From: Pseudotabrizicola alkalilacus
Lineage (GTDB): Bacteria; Pseudomonadota; Alphaproteobacteria; Rhodobacterales; Rhodobacteraceae
Direction: 5' to 3'
NCBI RefSeq assembly: GCF_003443995.1
Contig: NZ_QWEY01000009.1
Coordinates: forward strand, 124,001 to 188,000
Length of the DNA stretch: 64,000 bases
Shown: positions 41,873 through 50,859 of the stretch, piece by piece
How positions within the stretch are numbered: the stretch's first letter is position 1
Layout of the letters: the number at the start of each line of letters is the position of its first letter
Notes under the pieces: model-generated
Told to the model about the DNA's origin: nothing
Database searches by the model: none
What the model saw: only the letters and a program-made list of their open reading frames with translations
Program-made: the position numbers and the translations under genes

Positions 41873-43651
41873 ATGACCGCGCTGGCGGCCGCCCTTCCCC
41901 CCCAGCAGAAGACCCGCACGACAGGCGCGCGGGCCTTTGCCATCACGTTCAGCGTGCTGGCCGCGGCTGCGGCGGGGATGGTGTTTCACATCTATGGCGC
42001 GGCGGACGGGATCACGGTGGTCGATATGGTCCGGGCCGGGCTGATCGGGTTTTCGACCTGGTGGCTGGCCTGGGGTGCTGCGACCGCGATGCTGGGGCTG
42101 ATCGCCCGTCAACGCCCGGTGCGGGCGGAAGTGCAGGGCGAGATCCGGGGCCGGACGGTGGTGATTGTGCCGGTCTATAACGAAGAGCCCAGCGTCACCT
42201 TTGCCCGCATTGCGGCGATGGACGACTCGCTGCGCGCGACCGGCATCAGCGCGCAGGTCGATTTCGCCATTCTGTCAGACACTCGCGATGAGGCGATTGC
42301 CGCCGCCGAGCGGGTGTGGTGCGCGCGTTTGCTGACACGGCAGAACGGAGCGGGGCGGATCTTCTACCGCCGCCGGGTGAAGAACACCGGGCGCAAAGCG
42401 GGCAATATCGAGGAATTCATCGCGGCCTCAGGCCGGGCCTGGGATTACGCGGTGATCCTGGATGCCGACAGTCTGATGGAAGGCGAGACGGTTCTGACCA
42501 TGATCCGCCGCATGGAGGCAGACCCGAAGCTGGGCCTGTTGCAGACCTTGCCGCGTGTGATCGGGGCGCGGTCGGTGTTTGGCCGGGCGATGCAGTTTGC
42601 CGCCTCGTTCCACTCGCCGGTGTTTGCGCATGGTCTGGCGGCGATGCAGGGGCGGACCGGGCCGTTCTGGGGCCACAACGCGATTGTGCGCATCCGCGCC
42701 TGGGCCGAAAGCTGTGGCCTGCCGGAACTGCCGGGCAATCCGCCGTTTGGTGGTCATATCCTCAGCCATGACTATGTCGAGGCGGCGCTGCTGTCGCGTG
42801 CGGGCTGGGTGGTTCGGCTGGATGATGATCTGGATGGCAGCTTTGAGGAAGGGCCAGAGAACATCATCGACCATGCCAAGCGCGACCGGCGCTGGTGTCA
42901 GGGCAATCTGCAGCATGCCAAGGTGATTGCGGCTCCGGGGCTGAAAGCCTGGAGCCGGTTTGTGTTTTTTCAGGGCATCTTTGCCTATATCGCGCCGCTG
43001 ATCTGGCTGGGCTTTATTGCCGCGTCGGTGATGGCGTCAGCCACGGCGATCGGGCCGGATTACTTTCCGTTGGAAAACTGGCCGTTCCCGGTGTTTCCCT
43101 ATGACCAGACCGCCAAAGCGATCGGGCTGGCGCTGGGGATTTTCGGGCTGCTGGTGATGCCAAAGCTGCTGGTGGTTCTGGATTCGGTGGCGACCGGGCG
43201 GGCGGCGGCTTTTGGCGGGGCCGGGGCAAGCCTGCGCGCCATGCTGTCGGAACTGCTGCTGTCGTCGCTGATCGCGCCGGTCTTGCTGGCGTTTCAGAGC
43301 CGGTCGGTCGTGCAGGTGCTGCTGGGCAGCGACGGGGGCTGGCCGCCTAACAACCGGGGCGACGGCGGTCTGGATTTTGCTGACGCCTGGGCGGCAGGGC
43401 GCTGGATCAGCGGCTGGGGTATCGTGGGCCTAGGCGTCGCGCATATGTTTGCGCCCGAGCTGACGCTGTGGCTGCTGCCGGTGGCGCTGCCGATGCTGCT
43501 GGCACCGGTGCTGATCTGGTGGACATCGCGCCCGGCGGCGCCGGGGCGCTTTCCGGTACCGGAAGACAGGCGCAGGCCCGCAATTGTGACGCGGCACGAT
43601 GCGGTGCTGGCCGAGTGGAGCGGCGATGGCGCGCAAGCCGATGTCGCCTGA
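41873..43651 (+). CDS. opgH: Glucans biosynthesis glucosyltransferase OpgH
   Basis: The integral inner-membrane GT2 enzyme (592 aa) builds the glucan backbone from UDP-glucose. Two N-terminal helices precede the catalytic domain: VVIVPVYNEEPSVTFARIAA, FAILSDTRDEAI, VILDADSLMEGE (DxD) and KRDRRWCQGNLQH (RxxRW). Several C-terminal helices follow (from FVFFQGIFAYIAPLIWLG). It is shorter than E. coli OpgH (about 850 aa), as in other alphaproteobacteria, because the long N-terminal cytoplasmic region is absent. It is coupled to opgI upstream and overlaps opgC. Confidence 0.93.
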   Translation: MTALAAALPPQQKTRTTGARAFAITFSVLAAAAAGMVFHIYGAADGITVVDMVRAGLIGFSTWWLAWGAATAMLGLIARQRPVRAEVQGEIRGRTVVIVPVYNEEPSVTFARIAAMDDSLRATGISAQVDFAILSDTRDEAIAAAERVWCARLLTRQNGAGRIFYRRRVKNTGRKAGNIEEFIAASGRAWDYAVILDADSLMEGETVLTMIRRMEADPKLGLLQTLPRVIGARSVFGRAMQFAASFHSPVFAHGLAAMQGRTGPFWGHNAIVRIRAWAESCGLPELPGNPPFGGHILSHDYVEAALLSRAGWVVRLDDDLDGSFEEGPENIIDHAKRDRRWCQGNLQHAKVIAAPGLKAWSRFVFFQGIFAYIAPLIWLGFIAASVMASATAIGPDYFPLENWPFPVFPYDQTAKAIGLALGIFGLLVMPKLLVVLDSVATGRAAAFGGAGASLRAMLSELLLSSLIAPVLLAFQSRSVVQVLLGSDGGWPPNNRGDGGLDFADAWAAGRWISGWGIVGLGVAHMFAPELTLWLLPVALPMLLAPVLIWWTSRPAAPGRFPVPEDRRRPAIVTRHDAVLAEWSGDGAQADVA

Positions 43652-44777
43652 GGCCGCGCACAGACGGGATTACCGGGTTGATCTGTTGCGCGGCATCGCG
43701 CTGATCATGATTTTCATCAACCATATTCCGGGCACCGCCTGGGAGCATGTGACCTCGCGCAATTTCGGGTTCTCCGATGCGGCAGAGGGGTTTGTGCTGA
43801 TGTCGGGGATTGCCACCGGGCTGGCCTATGGGCCGATCTTTCTACGCAGCCCGCGCCCGTCATGGACGGAGGCGCTCCGGCCCTGGCGGCGGGTGCTGAC
43901 GCTTTGGTGGGTGCATGTGCTGGTGGTGCTGTGCATTGTGGCGCTGTTTGCGCTGACGGTGCAGCATCCGGCGGTGGCGGTGATGGCGGAAAAACGCAAC
44001 ATCGCCCCGGCGCTGGAAAATCCGGCGCTGTTTGTGCCCGGACTAATCGTGCTTGGCCATCAGTTTGCCTATGCCGATATTCTGCCGCTGTATATCGTGC
44101 TTCTGCTGGCGGCTCCGGCGCTGTTGGCTGCGGCGGTGCGCTGGCCGCGCGGGGTGATGGTGGCATCTGTGCTGGTCTGGTTCGCGGTTGGGCTGCTGCG
44201 GATCAGAATGCCGACCTGGCCGCTGGATTACGGCTGGTTTTTCAATCCGCTGGCATGGCAGGTGATTTTCGTGGCCGGATTGCTGACCGGGCTTGCGATG
44301 CGGCAAGGGCGGCGATGGCTGCCGTTCAGGCCATGGGCATTCTGGCTGGCCGTCGGCTTTCTGGTGCTCGCGGCGGTCTGGGTGCAGGTGCCGGTTGTGG
44401 CGGCCACCGGGGGGCATGGGCTTTGGCTGTTGTATGAATACGCGGGTGCGCCGTCGGTGTTCACCTCGTTTGACAAGAGCTTTGCCCATCTGCCGCGCTT
44501 GCTGCACATTCTGGCGCTGGCCTATGTCCTGAGCGCGCTGCCAGCCCTGACGCAGATTGCCGAAAGCCCAAAGGTGGCGCCGCTGATCCTGTTGGGGCAA
44601 CATGCGCTGCCGGTCTTTGCTGTCAGTACGGTGCTGGCCTATGGCGCACAGGTGGCAAAGGCGATGGCGGGGCCGTCATTTGTGCTGGATACGGTGCTGA
44701 TCGCCTGTGGGCTTGTGGTGCTGTTTGCGATTGCCGGGTGGCAGCGCGGGCGCAAGCCGCGCCGGATGGTGGGCTGA
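43626..44777 (+). CDS. opgC: OpgC-type glucan succinyltransferase
   Basis: This multi-spanning acyltransferase (383 aa, about ten helices) begins MARKPMSPEAAHRRDYRVDL and continues LLRGIALIMIFINHIPGTAW, the pattern of OpgC. In R. sphaeroides OpgC adds succinyl groups to periplasmic glucans, giving them negative charge. GGAG lies 5 bases before the ATG at 43626, within the end of opgH (26-base overlap). A later in-frame ATG (43641) is possible. It is the last gene of the operon. An imperfectly placed hairpin follows at 44851. Confidence 0.88.
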   Translation: MARKPMSPEAAHRRDYRVDLLRGIALIMIFINHIPGTAWEHVTSRNFGFSDAAEGFVLMSGIATGLAYGPIFLRSPRPSWTEALRPWRRVLTLWWVHVLVVLCIVALFALTVQHPAVAVMAEKRNIAPALENPALFVPGLIVLGHQFAYADILPLYIVLLLAAPALLAAAVRWPRGVMVASVLVWFAVGLLRIRMPTWPLDYGWFFNPLAWQVIFVAGLLTGLAMRQGRRWLPFRPWAFWLAVGFLVLAAVWVQVPVVAATGGHGLWLLYEYAGAPSVFTSFDKSFAHLPRLLHILALAYVLSALPALTQIAESPKVAPLILLGQHALPVFAVSTVLAYGAQVAKAMAGPSFVLDTVLIACGLVVLFAIAGWQRGRKPRRMVG

Positions 44778-44850
44778 ACCGGGTCAGCCTGCCGGTCCTG
44801 ATCACATATGGGCAGGCCAATGGCGCAGGAATGGCCCAGTGCCGGGTTGA

Positions 44851-44868
44851 GGCGGGACATAACCCGCC
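44851..44868 (+). terminator. Weak hairpin downstream of opgC
   Basis: GGCGGG/CCCGCC form a 6-bp stem with a 6-nt loop about 75 bases after opgC. No U-run follows, so it may be a transcript-stabilising structure rather than a terminator. Confidence 0.3.
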
Positions 44869-44896
44869 AAGCGCAGGCCGCCGCCGGTTGCTGCTT

Positions 44897-44920
44897 ACAA
44901 AATACTCCCGCCGGAGGCTC
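44897..44920 (-). terminator. Rhodobacteraceae-type terminator abutting mtaB
   Basis: On the minus strand GCCTCCGGCGGGAG (stem CTCC/GGAG) is followed by TATTTTG, beginning directly after the mtaB stop codon. I recall GCCTCCGGCGGGAGTATTT as a recurring string in this family; compare the other ATATTT element at 8593-8640. Confidence 0.6.
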
Positions 44921-46204
44921 TCAGGCCAGCCCGGTGTGCGCCATCAGGCGCGTGGTGCCAAACCCGTCGATGCGCGCGGTGATGATCTGGCCCTCGGGCT
45001 GATCGGTGCTGACATCCACCTCGGTAAACTGTTCGGTCCGGCCCATGCGTGGGCCTTCCATCAGGATGCGGTGGGTCTGGCCCAGTTGCGCCTGCAGGTG
45101 GCGGGTCAGCGCCGCCTCGCCTTTGGCACGCAACTGTGCAGCGCGGGCCTTGATGTCGGGGCCTTTCAGCTGGGGCATCCGGGCGGCGGGCGTGCCCTTG
45201 CGCGGGCTGAAGGGGAACACGTGCAGGAAGGTCAGGCCGCAGTCATCCACCAGCTTCAGGCTGTTGTCGAACATTGCTTCGGTTTCGGTCGGAAAGCCTG
45301 CGATGATATCGGCGCCGAACACCATGTCGGGCCGCAACCGGCGGGCCTCTTCGCAGAACCGGATGGCATCGTCGCGCAGGTGACGGCGCTTCATCCGTTT
45401 CAGGATCATGTCATCGCCCGCCTGCAAGGACAGGTGCAGATGCGGCATCAGGCGCGGTTCCGTCGCAATGGCCAGCATCAGATTGTCATCCGCCTCGATC
45501 GAGTCGATTGATGAAATCCGCAGGCGGGACAGGTCGGGCACCAGCCGCAGGATGCGCATCACCAGATCGCCCAGACGCGGCGTGGCGGGCAGGTCAGCGC
45601 CCCAGGAGGTGAGGTCAACGCCGGTCAGCACCACCTCGTTAAAGCCCTTGTCCACCAGCCGCTTGATCTGGTCGATCACCACCCCGGCGGGCACCGAGCG
45701 CGAATTGCCGCGACCGTAAGGGATGATGCAGAAGGTGCAGCGGTGGTCACACCCGTTCTGCACCTGAACATAGGCGCGGTGGCGCCCGAACCCGTCGATC
45801 AGGTGACCCGCCGTTTCGCGCACCGACATGACGTCATCGACCTGCACCTTTTCGGTCTGGCCGATGAAATCGGGACTGGTGAGGGAAGGGTGGGCGAGGC
45901 CGGTCCAGGTCTCTGCCTGCATCTTTTCGTGGTTCCCGATCACGCGGGTCACTTCGGCCATGGCGGCAAAGGTTTCCGGCTCGGTCTGCGCCGCGCAGCC
46001 GGTCACGATCACCGGCGCACCGGGGTTCTCGCGCGACAGGCGGCGAATCTCTTGTTTGGCCTTGCGCACGGCTTCGGCGGTGACGGCGCAGGTGTTGACG
46101 ATCACGGCCCCTTGCAGGCCCGCAGCTTCGGCCAGTTCCTTCATTGCTTCGGATTCGTAAGCGTTCAGGCGGCAGCCAAGAGTGGCGAACACGGGCGCGG
46201 TCAT
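44921..46204 (-). CDS. mtaB: tRNA (N6-L-threonylcarbamoyladenosine(37)-C2)-methylthiotransferase MtaB
   Basis: The protein (427 aa) is a radical-SAM methylthiotransferase. The N-terminal UPF0004 domain holds cluster cysteines ([32 protein letters not shown]). The radical-SAM CxxxCxxC is in [22 protein letters not shown]-like C-terminus follows ([20 protein letters not shown]). The GCRLNAYE start and CDHRCTFC motif fit MtaB rather than MiaB. It converts t6A37 to ms2t6A37 in tRNAs decoding ANN codons, such as the tRNA-Lys encoded about 1 kb away. It overlaps dapF by four bases (ATGA). Confidence 0.92.
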   Translation of the reverse strand: MTAPVFATLGCRLNAYESEAMKELAEAAGLQGAVIVNTCAVTAEAVRKAKQEIRRLSRENPGAPVIVTGCAAQTEPETFAAMAEVTRVIGNHEKMQAETWTGLAHPSLTSPDFIGQTEKVQVDDVMSVRETAGHLIDGFGRHRAYVQVQNGCDHRCTFCIIPYGRGNSRSVPAGVVIDQIKRLVDKGFNEVVLTGVDLTSWGADLPATPRLGDLVMRILRLVPDLSRLRISSIDSIEADDNLMLAIATEPRLMPHLHLSLQAGDDMILKRMKRRHLRDDAIRFCEEARRLRPDMVFGADIIAGFPTETEAMFDNSLKLVDDCGLTFLHVFPFSPRKGTPAARMPQLKGPDIKARAAQLRAKGEAALTRHLQAQLGQTHRILMEGPRMGRTEQFTEVDVSTDQPEGQIITARIDGFGTTRLMAHTGLA

Positions 46205-47043
46205 GGGTGGGCGGCCAGAAAATCGGGCGTGAGCCAGCCGTCAAACACATGTGCGACCGGCCCGGTCAGCCAGACGCCATCGTCGCGCCAGTCCACCTGC
46301 AGCACCCCGCCATCAAGGTCGAGCGTCACCTGACGCCCGGTCAACCCGCGCAGATGGGCCGCTACGGCGGTGGCGCAGGCCCCCGAGCCACAGGCGAGCG
46401 TGATCCCGGTGCCACGTTCCCACACCCGCATACGCAGGTGGTCGGGGCCGATGAGGGAGGCAAATTCAACATTGGTGTGCTGGGGGAACAGCGGGTCATG
46501 CTCAAAACGCTGGCCAAGCCCCGCCACATCCACCGCTTCGGCATCGGCGACAAACAGGACGCAATGCGGGTTGCCCATGCCGACCGCGACCGGGTCGCCG
46601 GGCAGCGGCAGATGCAAGGGGTCCACAGCATGGGACAATGGCACCGACTGCCAGTCGAGTTGCGGCGCGCCCATGTTGACCGACACCCGGCCATCGGGCA
46701 GGCGACGGGCCGACAGGGTGCCGCGTGCGGTGGTCAGGGTGATCGCATCCTGCCCCAGCCCGCGCATCACCAGATCCGACACACAGCGCGTGGCATTGCC
46801 GCAAGCCCCGGCACGGCTGCCGTCGCTGTTCCAGAAATCGAGGGTAAAATCTGTCCCCGCCGCACCATCGCGGATCTCGGCCAGCTGGTCAAAGCCGACA
46901 CCGCGATTGCGGTCGCCCAAAGCCCGCGCCAGCGCAGGAGTCGTCACCGCCCCGCGCCCGCGCGAGTCGATCACCACGAAGTCATTGCCTGCGCCGTGCA
47001 TTTTCAGAAAGGGCAGGCCGTTTGGCGGGGTCATATGGTCCAT
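46201..47043 (-). CDS. dapF: Diaminopimelate epimerase
   Basis: The enzyme (280 aa) converts LL- to meso-diaminopimelate for lysine and peptidoglycan. Both catalytic cysteines are seen: [10 protein letters not shown] and [10 protein letters not shown]. The N-terminal [16 protein letters not shown] signature is intact. The start could be the ATG at 47043 or the one three codons later; neither has a good Shine-Dalgarno. The dapF-mtaB pair is common in alphaproteobacteria. The divergent tRNA-Lys gene shares its upstream region. Confidence 0.95.
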   Translation of the reverse strand: MDHMTPPNGLPFLKMHGAGNDFVVIDSRGRGAVTTPALARALGDRNRGVGFDQLAEIRDGAAGTDFTLDFWNSDGSRAGACGNATRCVSDLVMRGLGQDAITLTTARGTLSARRLPDGRVSVNMGAPQLDWQSVPLSHAVDPLHLPLPGDPVAVGMGNPHCVLFVADAEAVDVAGLGQRFEHDPLFPQHTNVEFASLIGPDHLRMRVWERGTGITLACGSGACATAVAAHLRGLTGRQVTLDLDGGVLQVDWRDDGVWLTGPVAHVFDGWLTPDFLAAHP

Positions 47044-47098
47044 GCGGCGCGATATACGCCCGATCAGGGATATTTGCCAGAGGCTGCATCTTTTGCCC

Positions 47099-47127
47099 TT
47101 GACCCCATCCGTCGCTGACCTTAATCA
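47099..47127 (+). promoter_or_regulatory. Sigma-70-type promoter of tRNA-Lys
   Basis: TTGACC and TAATCA are separated by exactly 17 bases and end 13 bases before the mature tRNA 5' end, a good fit to a housekeeping promoter. Confidence 0.7.
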
Positions 47128-47140
47128 GCGCCCAAGTTGT

Positions 47141-47216
47141 GGGCCGGTAGCTCAGTTGGTAGAGCAGCTGACTTTTAATCAGCGGGTCACAGGTTCGAAT
47201 CCTGTCCGGCTCACCA
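47141..47216 (+). tRNA. tRNA-Lys (anticodon UUU)
   Basis: A 76-base cloverleaf can be drawn. The acceptor stem GGGCCGG/CCGGCTC contains one G-U pair. The D-arm is AGCTCAGTTGGTAGAGC. The anticodon stem CTGAC/ATCAG-type carries CUUUUAA (anticodon TTT, followed by the A that MtaB-type enzymes modify). The T-arm contains GGTTCGAATCC, and CCA is encoded at the 3' end. A TTTTTT run follows a few bases later. It is the only tRNA seen in the window. Confidence 0.97.
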
Positions 47217-47420
47217 CTTCTTATATTTTTTCTGCAAGGCAACACGATCGCTTTGATTTCATGGCCGCGTGTCGCCTTTTCTGGCAGAGATGGTTTCAGT
47301 GTCATGTCTGTCAGGTGCCGGGGGCGAAGATTTATCTGCCTTTCCGCGTAAGTTTGCCTGTTTGCGAGAATCGCATTGGTTGCCCTTGGGGGTGGCTTTT
47401 TTCTGATGTGCAGATCCGCT

Positions 47421-48212
47421 TTATGGTCCGGTGGATGACGGTGCGGAACAGCTCTGCGCCTGATCTGATTCCAGATTGATCTGGTAGCTTATCACGGATC
47501 CGGCCTGCAAAAGATGGACTTCATAGGCCGGGGGCAAGCAGCTGGGTTTGTGCTTGTAGGCGCCGGTCAGCGACAGGCTGAGCCCATGGCCGATGGCGGT
47601 GCAGGTGCTGGCAGTGACACCAGCCCATTGCGTTTGCATGGCGCGGTGGCTGTGACCTGCGATGATCCTGCAGATTGGGCTGCCCTGCACCAGTGCGGCC
47701 AGCGGGGCGGCGCCGGCAAAGCCAGGTTTGTCCAGATGCGGTGCACCGGTCGGAAAGGGGGGGTGGTGCAGTGCAAGGATCACCGGACCCGTCGCATCTG
47801 CAAGCGCATCTTGCAGCCACCCCAGCCGCAGGGCATCAACACCACCGCTTCCATCCGGCAGATTGCTGTCCAGCGCGATCAGGATGGCATCGCCGATCCG
47901 GCGGGTGAAGCTGAGGTGGTCAGGCGCAAAGTCAGCCCAGTCGGCAAAGGCCTCGCGAAAGTCCTCGGGGCGGTCATGATTGCCGGACAAAGGCAACAGC
48001 GGCACCGGGGCGGCGCGCAACAGGTCTGCGGCGGCGGTATAGTCAGCGGCGCTGCGGTCGATGATATCGCCGGTCAGCACGATGGCATCGGGCCGCCGGT
48101 CCATCGCCGCGATCTGGGCAAAGGCCTGCCGCATCGCCTGTGCCGGGTCGTGGCAGGGATCGGCCCCGTCGTCGCGAAGATGAGGATCGGTGATCTGGGC
48201 GATCAGCGTCAC
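47421..48212 (-). CDS. Class III phosphodiesterase (metallophosphoesterase, GpdQ/CpdA-like)
   Basis: The protein is 263 aa from a GTG start overlapping the permease stop (GTGA). The dimetal site is complete: TDPHL, LTGDIID, LSGNHDRPE, ALHHPPFP and AGHSHR. These are the motifs of cyclic-nucleotide and glycerophosphodiester phosphodiesterases (Asp, His, Asn in order). No signal peptide is seen, so it acts in the cytoplasm. As the last gene of an ABC importer operon with a Pho-box-like element, it probably cleaves an imported phosphodiester. A cAMP role is possible but does not explain the operon. Confidence 0.82.
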   Translation of the reverse strand: MTLIAQITDPHLRDDGADPCHDPAQAMRQAFAQIAAMDRRPDAIVLTGDIIDRSAADYTAAADLLRAAPVPLLPLSGNHDRPEDFREAFADWADFAPDHLSFTRRIGDAILIALDSNLPDGSGGVDALRLGWLQDALADATGPVILALHHPPFPTGAPHLDKPGFAGAAPLAALVQGSPICRIIAGHSHRAMQTQWAGVTASTCTAIGHGLSLSLTGAYKHKPSCLPPAYEVHLLQAGSVISYQINLESDQAQSCSAPSSTGP

Positions 48213-49882
48213 AGCAGGCTCCCCCGCCGCCCCATCAGGCTGAGGACGATCAGCGGCAGCGCTGTTGTGATCAGGATTGTCAAAAACGCCATTGCCATAC
48301 CCAGCCCGACCGAACCTTGTTCAAACTGTCGCCAGATATAGGTGGAGATGGTCGATACGCCAACCGGGGCCACCACCACCGAGGCCACCAGCTCGCGCGT
48401 GGCAACGGCAAAGACCAGCAGCATCGCGGCCAGCAGGCTGGGCGCGATCAGTGGCAGCAGAATGCGGCGAAAGGCTGTCAGGGGCGAGGCCCCGAACACC
48501 CGCGCTGCCGCCTCCAGATTGTCGCCGATCTGGTGAAAGGCGGCGGTGGCATAGCGCACCGGCTGCGGCAGCAGGATGCAGCAATAGGCCAGCAGCAGGA
48601 TCAGCGCGGTGTTATAGGGGGTGACCGGCAGCCAGGGCTGGTTCCACGCCAGGATCAGCCCCACCGCCACCACGATGCCCGGCAGCGCATTGGGCAGGAT
48701 TGTCAGCACATCGAGCACGCCGCGCCCGCGCGCGCGTGATTTGACCACCGCATAGGCTGACAGCGCACCCAGCAGCCCGGTAACCAGTGCCGCCGCCACG
48801 CCCAGCGACAGGCTGGTGCCCAGAGCCCGCAAGGCGCCGGTGGTATCGCCCAGAATGGCGGCAAAATTATCCGGCCCGAGGTTGGACCAGACCAGCCCGC
48901 CAGAAATGGTTCTTGACAGCGCCCCGGCCAGAATCGCCAGAAGCGGCAGGCCGGTCGCCACGAATGCCACCAGTCCAAACGTCAGCAGCACCGGCCATTT
49001 CCATGGCCCCAGATCCCGTTTGGCCGTGCCTTGCGGTTTGCCGGTGGTCGCCTCATAAGACCGGCGGCTCAGAACCCAGCGCTGCAGCATGAAGGCCCCG
49101 AAGGACAGCGCCACCAGCACCAGCGACAGAATCGCAGCCCCCGGCAGATCAATCGGCCAGTCCGACACGCGCAGGTCAATGGCCGTGACCAGCACATCGA
49201 ACCCGGCGCGCGAGCCAAGCGCTGCGGGGGTGCCATACTCCTCGATAGCCATGGCAAACACCAGCAGCAGGCTGGCGGCCAGACCGGGGGTGGACAGCGG
49301 CAGCGTCACCCGCCAGAACGCCCGCATCGGGCTGGCCCCGAACACCCGTGCCACGTCGGCATAACGCGAGCCTACGGTTTCCAGCGTGCGCGACACGGCG
49401 AAATAGACCACCGGAAAGCTGTTCAGCGTCATGATGAAGACGATGCCGGGGACCGAGAACAGAAACCCTGTCAGATTGAACCCGGCCAGCTGCTCCAGAT
49501 AACCGCGCGGTTGCAGCGTCATGATCCAGCCCAGCACGGCAATATAGGGCGGTATCATGAAGGGGATCAGGAACAGCACATCCCAGACTATCGCACCCGG
49601 CACCCTGAACAAGGCCCGCGCCACCGCCAGAGGGATCGCGATCAGGGCAGACAGCACAACCACCAGAACCCCGAGCAACAGGGTGTTGCCGGTCATGCCG
49701 ATCAGCTTTGCATCGCCAAGCGCACCCGCAAACGCCGAAAAGGGCGCGGTGAGCGAGCCGCGCCCCAGTTCGGGAAAAATCGCCTGCAGGACGATGAACA
49801 GAAATGGCACGGCCACGACCAGACCCAGCCCCACCGCCGCAATGATGACAGACGGGCTGACCGTCTCGACTGACCGTGCCAT
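48209..49882 (-). CDS. ABC transporter permease, two fused transmembrane domains (FbpB/AEP-transporter-like)
   Basis: This 557-aa protein contains two complete binding-protein-dependent permease domains in tandem, about six helices each, with EAA-type loops at VFGASPMRAFWRVTLPLSTP (first) and VFGASPLTAFRRILLPLIAP (second). The near identity of the two loops shows the internal duplication. Fused permeases occur in ferric-iron (FbpB) and 2-aminoethylphosphonate-type importers. I chose MARSVETVSPSV as the start, ten bases after the binding-protein stop. The partner binding protein lacks the iron-site tyrosine pair, and the operon ends in a phosphodiesterase, so an organophosphorus substrate is favoured. 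Confidence 0.82.
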   Translation of the reverse strand: MARSVETVSPSVIIAAVGLGLVVAVPFLFIVLQAIFPELGRGSLTAPFSAFAGALGDAKLIGMTGNTLLLGVLVVVLSALIAIPLAVARALFRVPGAIVWDVLFLIPFMIPPYIAVLGWIMTLQPRGYLEQLAGFNLTGFLFSVPGIVFIMTLNSFPVVYFAVSRTLETVGSRYADVARVFGASPMRAFWRVTLPLSTPGLAASLLLVFAMAIEEYGTPAALGSRAGFDVLVTAIDLRVSDWPIDLPGAAILSLVLVALSFGAFMLQRWVLSRRSYEATTGKPQGTAKRDLGPWKWPVLLTFGLVAFVATGLPLLAILAGALSRTISGGLVWSNLGPDNFAAILGDTTGALRALGTSLSLGVAAALVTGLLGALSAYAVVKSRARGRGVLDVLTILPNALPGIVVAVGLILAWNQPWLPVTPYNTALILLLAYCCILLPQPVRYATAAFHQIGDNLEAAARVFGASPLTAFRRILLPLIAPSLLAAMLLVFAVATRELVASVVVAPVGVSTISTYIWRQFEQGSVGLGMAMAFLTILITTALPLIVLSLMGRRGSLL

Positions 49883-49892
49883 AGCTGTCTTC

Positions 49893-50846
49893 TTACTTGC
49901 CAAAGGTCTTGGCAAAGGACTCCAGCGTTTCGGCGCGTTTGCCGTAAACGGTGGCGGCGTCAATCGGCAGGATCTTGAGGTCGCCGATCAGAGGGCGGTC
50001 GGCGGCAACATCGGTGCGCGCGGGCATCAGGTTCTGCTTCGCCACGATGGCCTGCCCGGCATCCGACAGCATGTAGTCAACAAAGGCCTTGGCCTCGTCC
50101 TGATTGTCCGACCACTCCATGATCATCACCGGGCGTGGCGCAATGACGGTGCCACTTGACGGAAAGATCACCTCGATCGACTCGCCCTTGGCCTTGCCGT
50201 TGAGCGAAATGTAATCGACCGCACCAAACACGGCGGCCTTGGCCCCTTGCAGCACGGGGTTCAGGGCATCGGCATTGGCACCGGCAACAATGGCACCATT
50301 GGCAGCAAGGCTTTCAAACATCGACATGTCACCATCAGCCGAAAGCGCTGCGACCAGTTCAAACGCCGAGCCTGACTGGGCCGGATCGGGCAGGTTCACC
50401 AGATCCTTGTATTCCGGCTTGGCCAGATCGGCCCATTCCGCCGGGCGCGGTGTGCCGGAGTTCGGGTTCCACGCGATGGCCAGCGCGGCCACGCCTTGCG
50501 CGACGGCGGTGTCGGTTTTCAGGAAATCGGGCACCATGGCCGCATTCGGGCTGGTATAGGGCACCAGCCAGCCGCGTTCCGCAAAATCGGTCGCGGTGTC
50601 CCACGAAGCCGAAATCAGCACGTCGACGACCGGATTGGCAGCTTCCGCCTCGATCCGGGCCATGACCTTCCCGGTGGTGGCCTGAAAGAATTCAACCTTT
50701 ATGCCGGTTTCGGCGGTAAAGCCCGCGGCCAGATCGGCGATCAGCTTTTCCGGGCCTGCTGTATAGACGGTGACATCGGCATATGCCGTGCCGGTTGCAA
50801 ACAAGGCGGTTGCGGCCACGGTCGCGTGAAGGGCAGTTTTAAACAT
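49893..50846 (-). CDS. ABC transporter substrate-binding protein (family 1, iron/phosphonate-like)
   Basis: The precursor (317 aa) has a signal peptide MFKTALHATVAATALFATGTAYA. The mature N-terminus VTVYTAGPEKLIADLAAGF and TGIKVEFFQATTGKVMARIE follow the pattern of family 1 proteins usually annotated as ferric-iron binders. However, the C-terminal region where FbpA proteins carry adjacent tyrosines reads AVFGAVDYISLNGKAKGE, with a single Tyr. Aminoethylphosphonate- and phosphoester-type binding proteins also belong to this group. AGGA precedes the ATG at 50846; an upstream ATG lies inside the ATPase gene. Substrate remains open. Confidence 0.8.
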   Translation of the reverse strand: MFKTALHATVAATALFATGTAYADVTVYTAGPEKLIADLAAGFTAETGIKVEFFQATTGKVMARIEAEAANPVVDVLISASWDTATDFAERGWLVPYTSPNAAMVPDFLKTDTAVAQGVAALAIAWNPNSGTPRPAEWADLAKPEYKDLVNLPDPAQSGSAFELVAALSADGDMSMFESLAANGAIVAGANADALNPVLQGAKAAVFGAVDYISLNGKAKGESIEVIFPSSGTVIAPRPVMIMEWSDNQDEAKAFVDYMLSDAGQAIVAKQNLMPARTDVAADRPLIGDLKILPIDAATVYGKRAETLESFAKTFGK

Positions 50847-50859
50847 GGGTCTATCCTGA

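Noticed and set aside
47217-47420. A gene in the 204 bases after tRNA-Lys.
   Set aside because: The only open frame is the tail of a frame antisense to dapF passing through the tRNA; no start, Shine-Dalgarno or domain.
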